From the NCBI GenBank assembly GCA_029204225.1, contig CM055111.1, positions 45,397,255 to 45,461,254 on the forward strand: a DNA stretch of 64,000 nt. The letters are read 5' to 3'. Shown piece by piece: positions 1 through 12,100 of the stretch. Both the position numbers and the translations under genes were made by a program. Under the pieces are notes generated by a model, which saw nothing but the letters and a program-made list of their open reading frames with translations, ran no database searches and was not told the DNA's origin. The stretch is from Diphasiastrum complanatum. Its lineage: Eukaryota; Streptophyta; Lycopodiopsida; Lycopodiales; Lycopodiaceae. Each line of letters begins with the position of its first letter. The first letter of the stretch is position 1.

Positions 1-605
1 GAGAAAGATAGTTTATTCCGCTGCGCACGGTAAGTTTTCTTTCTTGTCGTTCAAACTCTTTTTATTCGAATCTTATTCAACCTATCATTTACACACCTCT
101 TTCCAACATAATTTAGCCTAGCACCAAATTCGATGGAATTTTTGAAAAATGCTCCAATGCCGGATCGGCAGCTACCTTGCCCATGAAATGGTTTGGTTTG
201 CCTCTTGACGTGCTTTCTCCCCGTGGTACGACAATTACTTTGTCCGGGAGAAGTTGTACTTGCAGGGTACAATCCTTTTTTGCCTTTAATTTGGAGGATT
301 TTGGCTTTAGGACGGCCTTAAATGGAGCTTTAGACCAAAAGTTATGGGCTCTTGAAGAAAACACACTGTTTCTCTACTTTGAAGCAAATTCGTTCTTCAA
401 ATGAATTTGCACTTCAGGGTCCCTCTCAATTTGAAATTTTTTAATGAAGATGAATGGCAAATTGCACCTCTGACCCCTTCAGTACTTGAAATGTATATTG
501 CAAAGTCTTGAGATCCAAAGGTTGATTTCAATCCAACGACTTGTATGCCTCTAATAGCAATTACAATGAAGTGAAGCTAGAAGCAAGAAGATAACAAGAC
601 AATCA
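1..605. other. Left-edge sequence, no recognised gene
   Basis: Short open frames occur on both strands (minus 113-364, plus 177-404) over the same bases. They have no motif I recognise and no intron/exon signals that would link them. I see no terminal repeat of a known element. The stretch may belong to a feature that begins outside the window. Confidence 0.4.
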
Positions 606-1085
606 TGATAGCATATCAATAGAAAGCTAGAAACAATGAATGGAATTGCATTAGCAATGAAAGAAAGAGTACAATCAATGGAAATGGAACATTGATTCAT
701 GTGGATAGGGCACATGAGACCTAGCAATGGAGATCCCCATGGCTTACATTCACAGGGAAGCTAGAAGCTCTCTCTTGCAAATGAGCCAAAAGATTCACAA
801 AATGATGTCTCTTGCCTAGTTATAGACAATGCTCTTACTTAACTAAACATAACTATCTTGAAGGATAGTTAGCCTTTGTTAAGTATTATTCAAACTACAT
901 TGGCCCCTTGTTGGCCTATTGTCCTTATTAGTTATTTTGGAGGGCCTAAAGAGGGAACCGCCTTGTTATTAAGGCTAGTAGCTCCTTTTGAACCTACACT
1001 GTTATTAAACCTAATAGCTCCTACAAAGCTTACAATGGATATTATATTGCTTTGAAAAGCACTAATGTACTAAAAGTACATGACA
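606..1085 (-). repeat. 3' LTR of the minus-strand element
   Basis: Matches 3909-4354 with many substitutions and a local expansion around 965-1025, where a 'taatagctcct'-containing piece is duplicated. It ends at ...CATGACA next to the polypurine tract. The divergence between the two copies implies an old insertion. Confidence 0.65.
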
Positions 1086-1095
1086 CTCCCCCTAC
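1086..1095 (-). other. Polypurine tract
   Basis: The minus strand reads GTAGGGGGAG immediately before the LTR, the standard position for the plus-strand primer of an LTR retrotransposon. It sets the orientation of the element. Confidence 0.6.
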
Positions 1096-1229
1096 TTAAA
1101 CATTTTTGTCCCCAAAAATGAAGACTCTTGTCTGATTAGCTTGATCGCCTTGGTTAAGTAGTCATGATTGAAGATGTGTCATCCAAAAACGTATTGTCTC
1201 ATTATAGATCCAAAGCTGTCGAATTGAAA

Positions 1230-1883
1230 TTATTTTCTTGGCTTCAGACTGTAATCCTTGTTCCCATGGAGGAAAAACTGATGGTCGAAGAAGAGTTTGA
1301 TGAGCTCCATATTGCTTATTGGTAACCAATCTGTATGGAATGGACAGAGTGTGTCATCGCAATATCTTCTTTTGTCTGCTTTCTCAACATCATACCAATT
1401 TAGATGCTTATCCAATTCCCTTGGATTCTTGGTTTTGTCTTGCATCCGGCTCTTATGTCATAACTGCCAATCCATTTGTTTGGCCAATTTGATGAAGAAA
1501 ATCACAATTCTATCATAAATAATGGTAGTCATGAATTGTTGTTCATATATAAATGCTCCATATGAAGTACTCGACATGAATATTGACACTCTGTCGTATG
1601 ATGAAGCATATCTGTGGGCATATTGTTGACCAAAATATATTTCCTCAAATCTGGTCAATACCTCATTCATAGGTGGTTGTAAATATTTGACCTGATTGAC
1701 CTCAAAAATAGACTCTCGTCTCGAAATATAAAATTTGCAGTTGCCCATATAAACCGTTGAAGCATCATTCCCAAGTAGTGAAAATACATTCCAAAGTTGA
1801 ACCAGGGATTTGATATTTCGATTGTTCCAAATAACCATTGATGAACAACCATTGTTGACATTACTCAATTGAAGATTGATCAC
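1230..1883 (-). pseudogene. Unidentified open frames near the 3' end of the minus-strand element
   Basis: Two adjoining minus-strand open frames (1458-1883, about 141 codons; 1230-1445, about 71 codons) lie between the acidic frame and the 3' LTR. The second contains closely spaced Cys/His (CDDTLCPFH). I recognise neither. Their strand and place suggest remains of an element-encoded polyprotein, but this is inference. Confidence 0.3.
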
Positions 1884-1991
1884 ATTAGAGTCTACTGAGC
1901 AATGTAAACTTCTTCAAAGAAACTGATATAGATTGATGGCATATTTTAAAATCAGCTTCCTATAGAGTGTTGGCTGACTGAGAAAATGTTC

Positions 1992-2885
1992 CTAATCATT
2001 ATTCACATCCATACATTCTGCATATGCATGTGAATTACAATTTGGCTTCTGAGTTTTGGAGATTAATCCATAGGAAATGGGTTCTCCAACTGAAGTCACT
2101 TGAAGATCTTGTAAAATGGACCTATGAGGCATTGAACAATAATCCAAGGTATTGTTACAAGTTGGATTTATATGGAATAATGAAATCTCTTCATTGCGGA
2201 CAATATCCTTGTTGAATACATACTCCATTAGATTGTTGTCAAAAATAAAAATATTCTCAAAAGCTCCCAAATCAAATTGAATTGGTTCGTAGATTGGATT
2301 CTTTAAATAGCCACTCAATTCCAAGCCATGGAATGTCAGTGTCATATAGTCTTCAATCTGAAAGCTTGGTGAATGCCTTGATCGACTTTCTTCGAGCATA
2401 ACAATATTCTCAATCTGACGATCCATAGTTGCTTGTTCATTGACCAAATTAAGGCATTGATGTAGGTCAAGTTTCGGACTTAAATGATTGAAGTGAAATT
2501 TGAAAGGATGTTCAATTATCTTCACATCTTGATCTGAATCTTGACTTTCGTCTGAATCCTGATTTTCACCATCTGTTGTTGTAACTTGATCAAAATTTTG
2601 AATTGGACTTTTGTTGCCTGCAACTGTATCTGGATCTGAGACTTGACTTTCGTTGTCGCTTTGCTCATCTGACTCATTGTCCTCGCTTTCCTCATCCGCT
2701 TCATCGTCATCACTGTGCTCATCAGACTCATTGATGGGATCATCTTCATCTTCAGAATTTTCTTCCCTTTCATTCACATGCAGTTGTCGATCCACTGATG
2801 CTTTAGTGTATACACTCACTTTCTGAATCCACATATTCATTTTCTCAAACCATTTGGATTGTTCTTCTTTTCTTTCAGCTTTCAA
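1992..2885 (-). pseudogene. Acidic open frame inside the minus-strand element
   Basis: A 297-codon uninterrupted minus-strand frame; the first ATG in it lies near 2840. It opens with a basic, Lys/Glu-rich stretch, followed by a long run of Asp/Glu/Ser (about residues 40-85 and 105-125), then a neutral C-terminal half with no motif I recognise. No retroviral enzyme domain is visible. An open frame of this length within such a decayed element is unexpected, so it may have been retained until late, or may be low-complexity sequence that tolerates change. Function unknown. Confidence 0.4.
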
Positions 2886-3144
2886 TTAAAGTCTTTGTTC
2901 TTGTTGCTCGTACTTTAATGCATATTCCATAGTTTTCCTTAATCAAAACCCAGGCTGAAGAGAAGTAGTTTGTAGATAGTTTTCCACAATGCTCCGATAT
3001 TGAGGTTGTAAGTTGTATAATCGAATATTGAGACCATCTATTGGAATTCTCGATTGTACTCATCAACTCTAGTTATCTGGCTCCAAGAACACCATTGGAT
3101 GAAGTCAGATCGATTGAAAACCTGTCTACAGACTCTTTTGAAAG

Positions 3145-3552
3145 TTAACTAGTTCTCAAGAAGAAAGTTGTGAACGATGTTCCACAAGACTGAACACGTC
3201 CTTGGGAACCCGATGAAGCAAAGAAAACCATATCATTGTCACCAATACCTCCACTATAGTAGAAGTTATAATCCAAATCCTCTAGCCAATTGTCTACATT
3301 AATGGAGTGGATGCTTCCATTAAAGGTAGGACTAACGTATTCAGACAGTCGTTGGTTGTTATAACAAGGTTTCCGTTGAGCGGTGACTTTGCACCATTCA
3401 GTGATATGGTTTGTAGATAAGTGCTCCAGAGCAAGTGCACGATCCATCATATTGCGCAACTCCATAAAACTAGCGGCATAAATGGATTTGGAAAGAGTTG
3501 GTTGAAGCACATTCTTTATAGGCGTTTGAAGGAAACCCACATAGTAGTTCAA
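3145..3552 (-). pseudogene. Second, partial Gag-like segment
   Basis: This minus-strand frame begins with a Gag C-terminal type sequence (residues about 1-50, ending in ...RALALEH). It then enters another Gag start (FNGS..INVDNWLEDLDYNFYY) about residues 75-100, similar in layout to the WLTELEAYF block at 3580-3909. The element therefore appears to contain two Gag starts in tandem, by duplication or recombination. It ends without a capsid core or zinc knuckle. Confidence 0.5.
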
Positions 3553-3579
3553 ACATTTTCTATACTCAAATTTTGTCTT

Positions 3580-3909
3580 CTAAACCAATGCCAAGAATTG
3601 CTGATTAAATTGTTGTACAGAACCAATTTGTTTGAGAGATTCAAATGATTTCTCATAAAATCTGGTAATACTATCGATGCAAGCAATTTTGAATTGACTC
3701 CAAAGCTTTGTGCTTGAATGTGCTTGAGTATCCCACCATGCTCGAACTTGTCCTTGAAAGCACAATGAAGCGAAATAGATTTTATCTTCTTTTGAATAAT
3801 GGTGATGACGAAAATAAGCTTCTAATTCAGTCAACCAATCATCAATGCTGATTGAACTTGGTTGTCCGTCAAATAAAAGGCTGTAATGTACGATTTCAGA
3901 GACAATCAT
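3580..3909 (-). pseudogene. Retrotransposon Gag domain, truncated
   Basis: The 109-residue minus-strand frame has the signature of the plant gypsy Gag/capsid domain: FDGQPSSISIDDWLTELEAYF, then KIYFASLCFQGQVRAWWDTQ and LWSQFK. The capsid forms the cytoplasmic virus-like particle in which reverse transcription occurs. The frame ends before any nucleocapsid zinc knuckle, and the N-terminus abuts the LTR-like repeat, so both ends are incomplete. The family assignment is from the motif pattern. Confidence 0.7.
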
Positions 3910-4354
3910 AATAGCATATCAATAGAAATCTAGAAACAATGAGATCACAATGGAATTGCATTAGCAATGAAAGAAAGAGTACAACCAATGGAAATGGAGC
4001 ATTGATTAATGTGGATAGGGCACATGAGATCCCTATGGCTCACATTCACAAAGAAGCTAGAAGCTCTCACTTGCAAATGAGCCAAAAGATTCACAAAATG
4101 ATGTCTCTTGCCTAGTTATGGACAATGCTCTTACTTAACTAAACATAATTATCTTGAAGGATAGTTAGCCCTTCTTAAGTATTATTCAAACTACATTGGG
4201 CCCTTGTTGGCCTATTATCCTTATTACTTACTTTGGAGGGCTTAAAGAGAGAACTGCCTTGTTATTAAGGCTAATAGCTCCTTTTGGGCCTACAAAGCTT
4301 ACAATGGATATTATATTGCTTTGAAAAGCACTGATGTACTAAAAGTACATGACA
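3909..4354 (-). repeat. 5' LTR of the minus-strand element
   Basis: Direct-repeat partner of 606-1085, ending in ...CATGACA at 4354. The inner end lacks a recognisable tRNA primer-binding site, so this element could not prime reverse transcription as it stands. Confidence 0.6.
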
Positions 4355-7224
4355 ATCTATCATCACTCAAATAAACAAAAAGAGAGATCACACCACAACC
4401 CAAGAGAACACCTTTAAACTATATTAACAAAAGAAACTTAAGGGTACATATATATAGTCTATTTTTTGTGGGGTACCGCTGCATGGCTATTCGGTCTCCG
4501 TTACGGGACGTGTGTCCCAACTTTACACAAAATATGCCGTCAAACTGGCATACATGCATACAGTTACTTAAGCAGTAAAAAACTCGAAAATATTGCTAGA
4601 AACGGAAAGTCATGAAACTATAAGAGAAACTCGGGCTTAATTATTCTAATAGTTTGCACATATGTTTAAGTAGTATATGTTGTACTGGCATGATAATTTT
4701 GATTTTTGATACCATCTTCCTAGACTTGATACGTTTAGAGTGACATTATTTTAAACTGGTTATTTTACTTGTGAAGGGTTATGTGCAAACAACACACGTT
4801 AAGAGTAGTTTGTGCATACCACGTATGTCCAAGACAAATGTTCGCAAAGATTTCTCAATTGTTTTTATTTTGAGAGCATATTGTGTCTCAAATGTTGTTT
4901 TTTTAATGATGGATGGCACTTCTTTCAATCATTTTACGATATTTGTAAAAAAGTTTTTGATGATTGTGGATTGTTAAATTGGTCAATGTAAATCATAAGG
5001 CACTTGACTAGAAATCAAAAGGTTGCAAGAATAGCTGGTGCATCGAATTAACCTTGATAAGTAGTGATACTGATAAAAAAATCTTGCGAATCTCACACCC
5101 TAATCAATCCCAAAATCTTCGAACTCAGATAATTGTAAGCTTAAGGGCTTTACTTAGCCAACTAGCCCATCACTCTGGAACCTTTTTAACAATGAGTAAT
5201 ATGGATGAGGCTACCAGAATCGCTATTTGTATATTGGTGAGGTTTTGAAATTTTTTTTAGGTGAAAGACTTTGAATCATGACAATGTTTGCAATTGTTGG
5301 AACAATAAGCCTTGCAATCCACATAATCCTAGAATGAGCTAAGAGGGATGAGTAGACAACATGGAGAATAGTCGAAGTCATGCACCACATCTTCTAGGCA
5401 GCATTGTTGACCTTGGCTCACTTTTGTGTGTGTGTGTGTGTGTGTGTGTGAGTGTGTGTGTGTCTCAGGTGGGAGCATGCGTTTAGATTTAGATTATTGT
5501 TTGTTGATAACCTCTTCTGTTGAGCACAAGCTTAACAATGTGTGTCCAAGCTTACAATATTGCCACGTGGTTGATTTGCATAAATTAAAAACTTAGTACC
5601 CATTACAAAAGCCTTTTATCATCATTGACGAGGTAAAAGTAGTGCACGCTTAGGAACCAAATTTGTGTCACACCTTCCATCTACTGAAGTATATGTCCAA
5701 ACTACTAGGTACTCCCTTTAATAACTTTCTCACAAGCTTCATTGATCAACTCTACTTAGAGGCTTGGCTTTGCAAGCCAAGGCCAAAAATATATAAAGGC
5801 TACCTCCAAGAAACCATAATGTTCTTTGTAGTATGTAAGATCTAGATTAAATGTTATTTTGTATTTTTTGGAATTTAGTGACATGGATTAAGCACTATAA
5901 AATCAAGGTAAATGAATCTACTCTTAAAAAGTTCCTACAACCAACACTTTGCATAGCATAAATTTAATTTGTTGGCAACACCTCAAAGTCTTGAAAGTCA
6001 CATTCGTTATGATTTTGATATTGAAGCCTCTTGACAAGGGGCATTTGGATGCAATATTAGTTGGAAGTTGAAAATTATAGGATGCATTTGTGAATGCTTC
6101 TCATGTGAGAGCTATCGTATGGAGTTTATTGAGGCTTCCTCCATGCGACATGCACATGGCTTGTTGTTACGTCCAACACATGGTTATCGAAGTGAATGCC
6201 AACAATCTCATCATTTGACAACAATAGCATAATTGAAGAAACAATAATTCTCATGAGGAGAACATGGTGTCAAGGACACTTGGTTGGAGCCTTGTGTTAA
6301 TGGGTTAGATTTGGCCACATTGTAAATTTGGGCATAAAAACGATGGTACATAGTAACCCTTCTTTTTGGCGAGTAAGCCTATTTGGGATACACGTGAGCC
6401 CTGGCGTTAGAGTCCGTATCTTTTTGTTTTTGACAATTGCTAGACACAAATATTAACATGATATATGAGTTGTAGACTATTATTAGCTGATTATCAACCT
6501 ATATGCTAAAGAACTATGTAGCTCCATAAAAGTCAACGTTATAATATTCTTGTGAATTCTTGGCGAGCCATGGAATAGACTAATTTGAGATGCAATATGT
6601 AACCCCCAATGGCATAGGGGCATCGTAAGGCTCTCGTTGTTTGATACTAGGGTCCAATTCTTAACCCTGTATCACAAAAATGCATCCATATTGGGCTCTC
6701 GCTGCTCGATAACATTGGCACTTCACCTATATACCCATCTATATATTCATGTGAACATTGGCACTTCACCTATATACCCATCTAACATTGGTTACTGCAC
6801 TAGATGCACCCACCCACCCGCCTACCAAAAATAAACAAGAGTGATTTTTTCCCACGCTTATTGGGCTATGGGCATTGGGAATATTTGTGTTTTGTATGCA
6901 CTTAATGCCTCAAAGCAAAAAGAGAAATCAGGAAATAAAAGAGAGAAAGTGGAATTGAGGCAGGTGAGTCGGTGCCACATGGCTATAGCCCCCATCCACA
7001 TTTAATACCCCCACCGCCCTGCAAAGACTTGCTGGCCGTCGATCTACCCACCCATCTGACGGCCACCACTCGTCCTCATCTCGCCATCGTCGAGCCGCAA
7101 GTCAGAGTCCAGCGTCGGACGCCTGTACCAGCTTAACCGTAGTTGCTCTCCTAACCGCGGTCATATTTAACCCGGGTTAGCTGGAAAGGGCTAGATATAG
7201 GGTTTCAGCCAAGTAGTAGATCTC
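4355..7224. other. Intergenic DNA upstream of the zinc-finger gene
   Basis: No coding region is supported; open frames are short and unrelated to each other. It holds a TG microsatellite at 5424-5463 and a 42-bp tandem duplication at about 6711-6790 (AACATTGGCACTTCACC... repeated). GC content rises from about 6960 towards the gene. Upstream promoter elements are probably in the last few hundred bases, but no clear TATA box was identified. Confidence 0.5.
5424..5463. repeat. (TG)n microsatellite
   Basis: A near-perfect TG dinucleotide run of about 40 bp with one interruption (TGAG). Confidence 0.9.
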
Positions 7225-7509
7225 GACCGTTAAACTTCTTAGATGGACGGTGACGATCTCTTTGGGTCCCGAGAATCCAGACCGTTCAGTGGTTCAAATG
7301 GCCGGACACAATCTACTATCGCCTCTCTCTTTGAATCCACTCCGTCCAATGTTTCAAATGGACGGTCACGATCTCATCTCTTACCCCTACTTCAGGTGAA
7401 TACATCTAGACCGTTCGATTTTGTAAATGGACGGTCACGATCTCTCTCCGTTTCCTGCTCTTTTTGGGCCAGGAAAATCTAGACCGTTGATTGTTTTGAA
7501 TGGACGGTC
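7225..7509 (+). repeat. Five-unit array of imperfect palindromes in the gene's promoter/leader
   Basis: Five units of the form GACCGTT...(A)TGGACGGTC recur at starts 7225, 7280, about 7340, 7409 and 7482, spaced 55-73 bp. In each unit the GACCGT arm is complementary to the ACGGTC arm about 20 bp later, so each could form a short hairpin; the third unit's left arm is degenerate (TCCGTCC) and the second unit's right arm reads GCCGGAC. The array ends just before the GA-rich leader. It could be a regulatory array or a local amplification of a short repeat; the sequence alone does not decide. Confidence 0.7.
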
Positions 7510-9151
7510 ATGCTTTGCTCTCACCCCTCTCTTCCTCTTCTCTCTGTCTTTCTGGATTGACTTGTTCTGGCAGAGCGTGTGCGAGAGAGAGAGAGAGAGA
7601 GAGGGAGAGGTTGGATCGGTGAGGAGGGGAGAGAGCGGATGCTGGATTTGTCGTCGATGGTGTTGGGCTTTAGATCCGCCTTGTTCTGGGCTTGCCATCC
7701 ACCTATTCTTTTATCGAGCTGCTCAACCACGTCTCTACCTCTGCCTATATCCCTCAGCTGACCCCTTCTTTGCTGTAATCGTCTTTCTTGTAGTTGAAAG
7801 CTCTGCCTCTGCGGGTTATATTCAACGCAGATTTACAGCCTACTTTTTATTTTGTCTTCCCTATCCTTGTTGGCTCTTGGGTCTTGTCTTCTCACCAGCT
7901 GCCTGCTGAACTTTTGGGTTATTTTTGGTTCATGGTCTTACTTGCTGCCTGCTAAGCTTTGCATGCGATTTGTGTTTTGGCTTTTCCTGGATCTGATAGC
8001 CTGTTTTTTCTAAGCTAGTGCTCACCTGCTATCTGCTAAGGGTTTGGATCGGATTTGTGTTTTGAGTTTGTTCAGGATAATAGCCTGTTTTCTGATCCAG
8101 TGTTCAGTTGCTTCCTTGCCTATCTATATCTGAGAGTATGCGATTGCACTATGCATCTTTGTTTCCCGTGTTTCAAGTATACATAAGTTTTATCAAGCCT
8201 TTGTCTTACCTTGTTGATCCAACTCCGTGCTTCATAATACCCTTCTTGTGGTCATTTTTCTGTTTTAAGGTCAGTTCTGCTTAAGGTGATACCTGGCCAG
8301 AGGTATCTTGCACCAGGGAAACTATCTGGATCGGCCTACGATTTTCAAGGCCTATTTGCTCTAGCGGCGCGTATCGATCATTTGTCAGTGAATCAGGCCT
8401 ATTACTGCATCGAATGCTTGAGCCAGTAATCGCAGGTCGCAGGTTATATTACATAAAGGTCTATTGACGGTGTCGCAGCTACATGCCGACACGGCCTATG
8501 CATCCTTTTAATCAACGTAAGCAAAATATAAATCACTGGTTATTTATGACAGATATGTCAAAAAGCATATTTCTCACATGAGGTCAATCCAAGACACTGA
8601 GACTTTTCTAATACAAGAAAGGCTGATGCCTCATGCTACGTTGAAATCTTACCATTGTAAGAGAACTATAATGATCTAAAGACTCATCAAAGATCAAGAT
8701 GCTTTAGCCATAACTTTTATTGAAGTTGTTCGATCTGGCAACATTTGGCAAAATGCAAACCTGAAGAAACTCGAACAAATTTGTCAGTATGTCAATCCTT
8801 TATCCCACATCTATATTGTGTAAAGGGTAAGAGTTACATGCAATACAACATGAACTGGGGTATTGGAATCATCCTAAATACCTTGCAAATGAGACTTTGT
8901 GCATTTGCCCTCAAGCATGTATAGGTTTATGATGCATTTGCACTTGTGATTCTTGTGTCATGAAATTATTTTGTTTATAATATTCGAACACACTGCATTC
9001 AAAAGTATTTCTATATTTGACTTCGCATTTTGTTCACAACAGAGGGTTTGGAGATGGAAAAGCTGAAATGGTTGCACAACTCAGTGAATTTGTAAGCCCC
9101 AAATTGCATGCATTATTCTAGAATCCCAATATATAGACGGACTGTGTCAGC
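7510..9151 (+). other. Probable 5' leader and leader intron of the zinc-finger gene
   Basis: A pyrimidine-rich stretch followed by a (GA)n block at 7582-7605 is typical of plant 5' untranslated leaders. T-rich sequence from about 7900 to 9040 resembles an intron. Possible acceptors lie at about 9042 (TTCACAACAG) and just before the ATG (TGTGTCAG, ending 9150). A good donor (GTAAGC) at about 9092 would allow a small non-coding exon between them. The transcript start cannot be fixed. Confidence 0.45.
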
Positions 9152-12100
9152 ATGGCTACTACTTCTTTACCACCAGGTTTTGGTGCTTCCATTGCACGGA
9201 TTTCCCATCAAAACTTCCCGAAAAGATTTAAGCAATCCAGAGGAAAGAAAGTAACTTGGGCTGCAGGGGACAAACTTTGTCAGGTTAAATTCATCTCTTT
9301 ACTACATGTTTTTTCTGGTTATTTGATCTCTTGCTCTTGGGCAGTATTTGTGCATATAAAATCTTATCATAAAAAATCCTCAATGAGGCTCAGTGATTCC
9401 TACTGAATTTGGAATAATATGAAATATAGAGGATATGCACGGACAACATTATGTGTGGAAAAGTAAGAACTGTTTCATAGCGGTAGTGATCATCTTGCAG
9501 CGTCAATGCCAAGAGAGTATAGATGTATACTGGCAAGTGTTGGTTTTTCTACATGGTAGTTGCTGCTTAGTATAGCCTAGTGCTTAAACCCTATTTAATC
9601 TTCCAGCGGGCAATTAGTACTCTTCATGTGATTGTGGATACGGTAAACCTTTTTTTCTTTGAACTCTCTTTGATGCCCCTAGCAAGTTTTTAACGCAATT
9701 GACTTCTGTCCTATAGTTCTAGAGTAGAACTAGTGAGCAATTGATCGTTTATCATCTTAGGTTATAATATCTTTGCTGGCATCTCGTGCAAGCCTAATTC
9801 TCTGTTAGACATTTAACAAAATTGAAAGCTATTTGTGCTATTTGGTAAGGATCATCAGGAAGGCCTTCCCCAATCCCATGTGAGGCTTGCCTTCCTGATT
9901 ATCTTCCTTATTGAAAGGCATAATTATAGAGCATTCTAGTTGGGTTTTGTCTTATGCTCAATATTACATTTCTAAAGCATATCTGAAGAGCTGAATTGTA
10001 TTCATGACAGTATGTTTCAGTTCTCAGGGAAGGTGTCTAAGAGGCTCCTTTACTTCATGAAAAAGTCAATTTTCATATTTGAGGCCTGCGAAAAATTTAG
10101 AATGAGCCACAGCTTGAATAGTGGTTGTTTTTGTCTGGAGGTTAATGATTAGGCTTTGATTTTGCCAGTATTATCATGTTAGTGATACTTGAAAATGCAC
10201 ACAGCAACATTTCTGCTCAATTTTCTTACATGCATTTAAGAAATATGATGGTTTCAAGAAATGGTGGCCAGGCAAAGGAAAGACAAGAATCCGACCAAGT
10301 GGGATTGAAAATAAGTGTCCGAATATATTAAAAGCTGAAGCTTGAAACTTTCTGATGCTGAAGCTTATGCTAAATGTTCCAAAGCTTTCTGTCACCTTAG
10401 TTTTTTAGGTATGTGCCTGGACAAAGCACTGTTCCTCATGGGTGTTGTACATGTTGCCAATTCTTCTTATGGCAGGATTATTTCAAAAGGATGATTTGTG
10501 AAGTGACACTTGATGCTCTAGTTGTAATTGAGAAAATTAGGGAAACAGTTTCTGGTTTCCAGTCATAAGAAGATACATTTAGAATGCATTGTTCTATGTA
10601 TATGTTACAGACACAGCTAAACTGAACAATGTAAATATTTGGTTCATGCATATCATAGATGATAGTTGTAACCCAACGACGTGTCTGGAAAAACTTTAAT
10701 GTCTTAAACATTATTTTTGATAAAAATCTTTTTTTTGAGACCCTAAAAGAACTGGTCCTAAGACCTTTCTGGGCCTCCAAAGGGGACCTAAATTAACTCA
10801 CTGGTCTACTAGTGCACCATCGTCATATTAATTAAGAGTCCTAAAGTAGGAAAAAGAATTGATACATTTGTGATGTGTTTCATATTTGGATGACTAGGTG
10901 CAGTGTCAATCCTTATTCTTTTTTATAGCTACAAGTGGCCATTTCTTTGGACATAAATGTAAAGAAAATAATGAACGTGACCCACTTGAACATGTCCTAA
11001 ACATTTCAAACTTTTGTTGCGCTTCGAGCATTGTACGAATGGATGTTGCAAAACGTTTGGTTGCAACTATGATGCATACAACAGAATTTTGAAATTTTCA
11101 GCAATGGAAAGTGGAACTGTCAGCTACATTTTAGATCCAGATCATGATTGTTTTGCTCCCTCAACCATTATCTATGTCAGACTGTCCTTTTAACATGAAA
11201 GCATGTGTACCTAGTTTTAGTATTGCAGTTCTTATTTTACGTATCTGATGCTTTTTTGGTTTTGAAGATTGTTTTGAGCTCCTTTGCTTGCCTTCATTCG
11301 CTTCATATATTTGAGTAGGTTGCTGCTTTAGGTACATTTATAGAGTTCTTTCATTTGCCACTACATATGACAAGTTTTAGGATTTGGTGCTTTGTGTGAG
11401 TTTCTTACTTTCCCTTTTTGTGGATCTGAGAACATCCAAAAAGCTTGTGCCATCTTCTAGTTGCAGCACTCTTAAGCACTGTAGATATCTTTATGAAGGT
11501 CCCATTCTGAATGTTGTTGGACTCCTTCTGGAAGCTCTGAAGTGCCGTAAGCCCATTGCCTTCTCATGATTGATTCGATAGGGATCCCCATTCTTTCTCG
11601 CTTAGAAGGGTTTCATAACTTCAAATATTTACCTCTTCTCCTGTACATTGCATTCATATGGAACATTTTTTGATTGTATCTGACTTGAAGTTATAAGATC
11701 ATTCCCTGACACAATCATTTGTAATCCTTGTGGTATCTCGATAGTGTGAATTTGTGAGTTTCATAGAGTTTTGAAACTTTAGCTTCTATTGAATACCTGT
11801 CTTATTTTCAACGTACTCCTGGGCACAGGCAAAGTCGATAGATATGTCATAGCATTTGTGCCATGCTATGCATGATGGAGATAATGTTCCAATACTATGA
11901 CTTTCTCCATCTCCTTGGGTTATGTTGGGTACTCTCCTGGACATAACATTGACATGTGCAATTCTTGTTTCATTTCAACTTTTTCACTAAGCTTAAGCAA
12001 TCTTTGTGTGCAATCTTTTTGTTCGGTCTGATTTTGTTTTGCCTACGAACTTTTCAATTGAGAAGCTTAAACATGCATCTGTTTACAGGTGAGATTGTTT

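Larger units (their letters stand above)
606..4354 (-). mobile_element. Decayed Ty3/gypsy-type element with direct terminal repeats
   Basis: Two direct repeats (about 606-1085 and 3909-4354), clearly alignable along their length, bracket 2.8 kb whose open frames are all on the minus strand. Just inside the left repeat the minus strand reads GTAGGGGGAG, a good polypurine tract, so the left repeat is the 3' LTR. The interior holds two copies of a retrotransposon Gag-like domain and an acidic open frame. I see no protease, reverse transcriptase, RNase H or integrase. I find no primer-binding site beside the right repeat; the Gag frame begins almost directly at its edge. No convincing target duplication is seen: GACAATC occurs at 598-604 and 4351-4357, but its phase does not fit the repeat ends. 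It is best read as a non-autonomous, internally deleted element. Confidence 0.65.

Noticed and set aside
5054-6834. Open frames of 60-80 codons in the intergenic region
   Set aside because: Short, no motifs, no splice signals joining them, and no similarity to neighbouring elements.
7243-7909. Open frames on both strands across the palindrome array and GA-rich leader
   Set aside because: They follow repeats and low-complexity sequence upstream of the gene; splice structure places this region in the promoter or leader.
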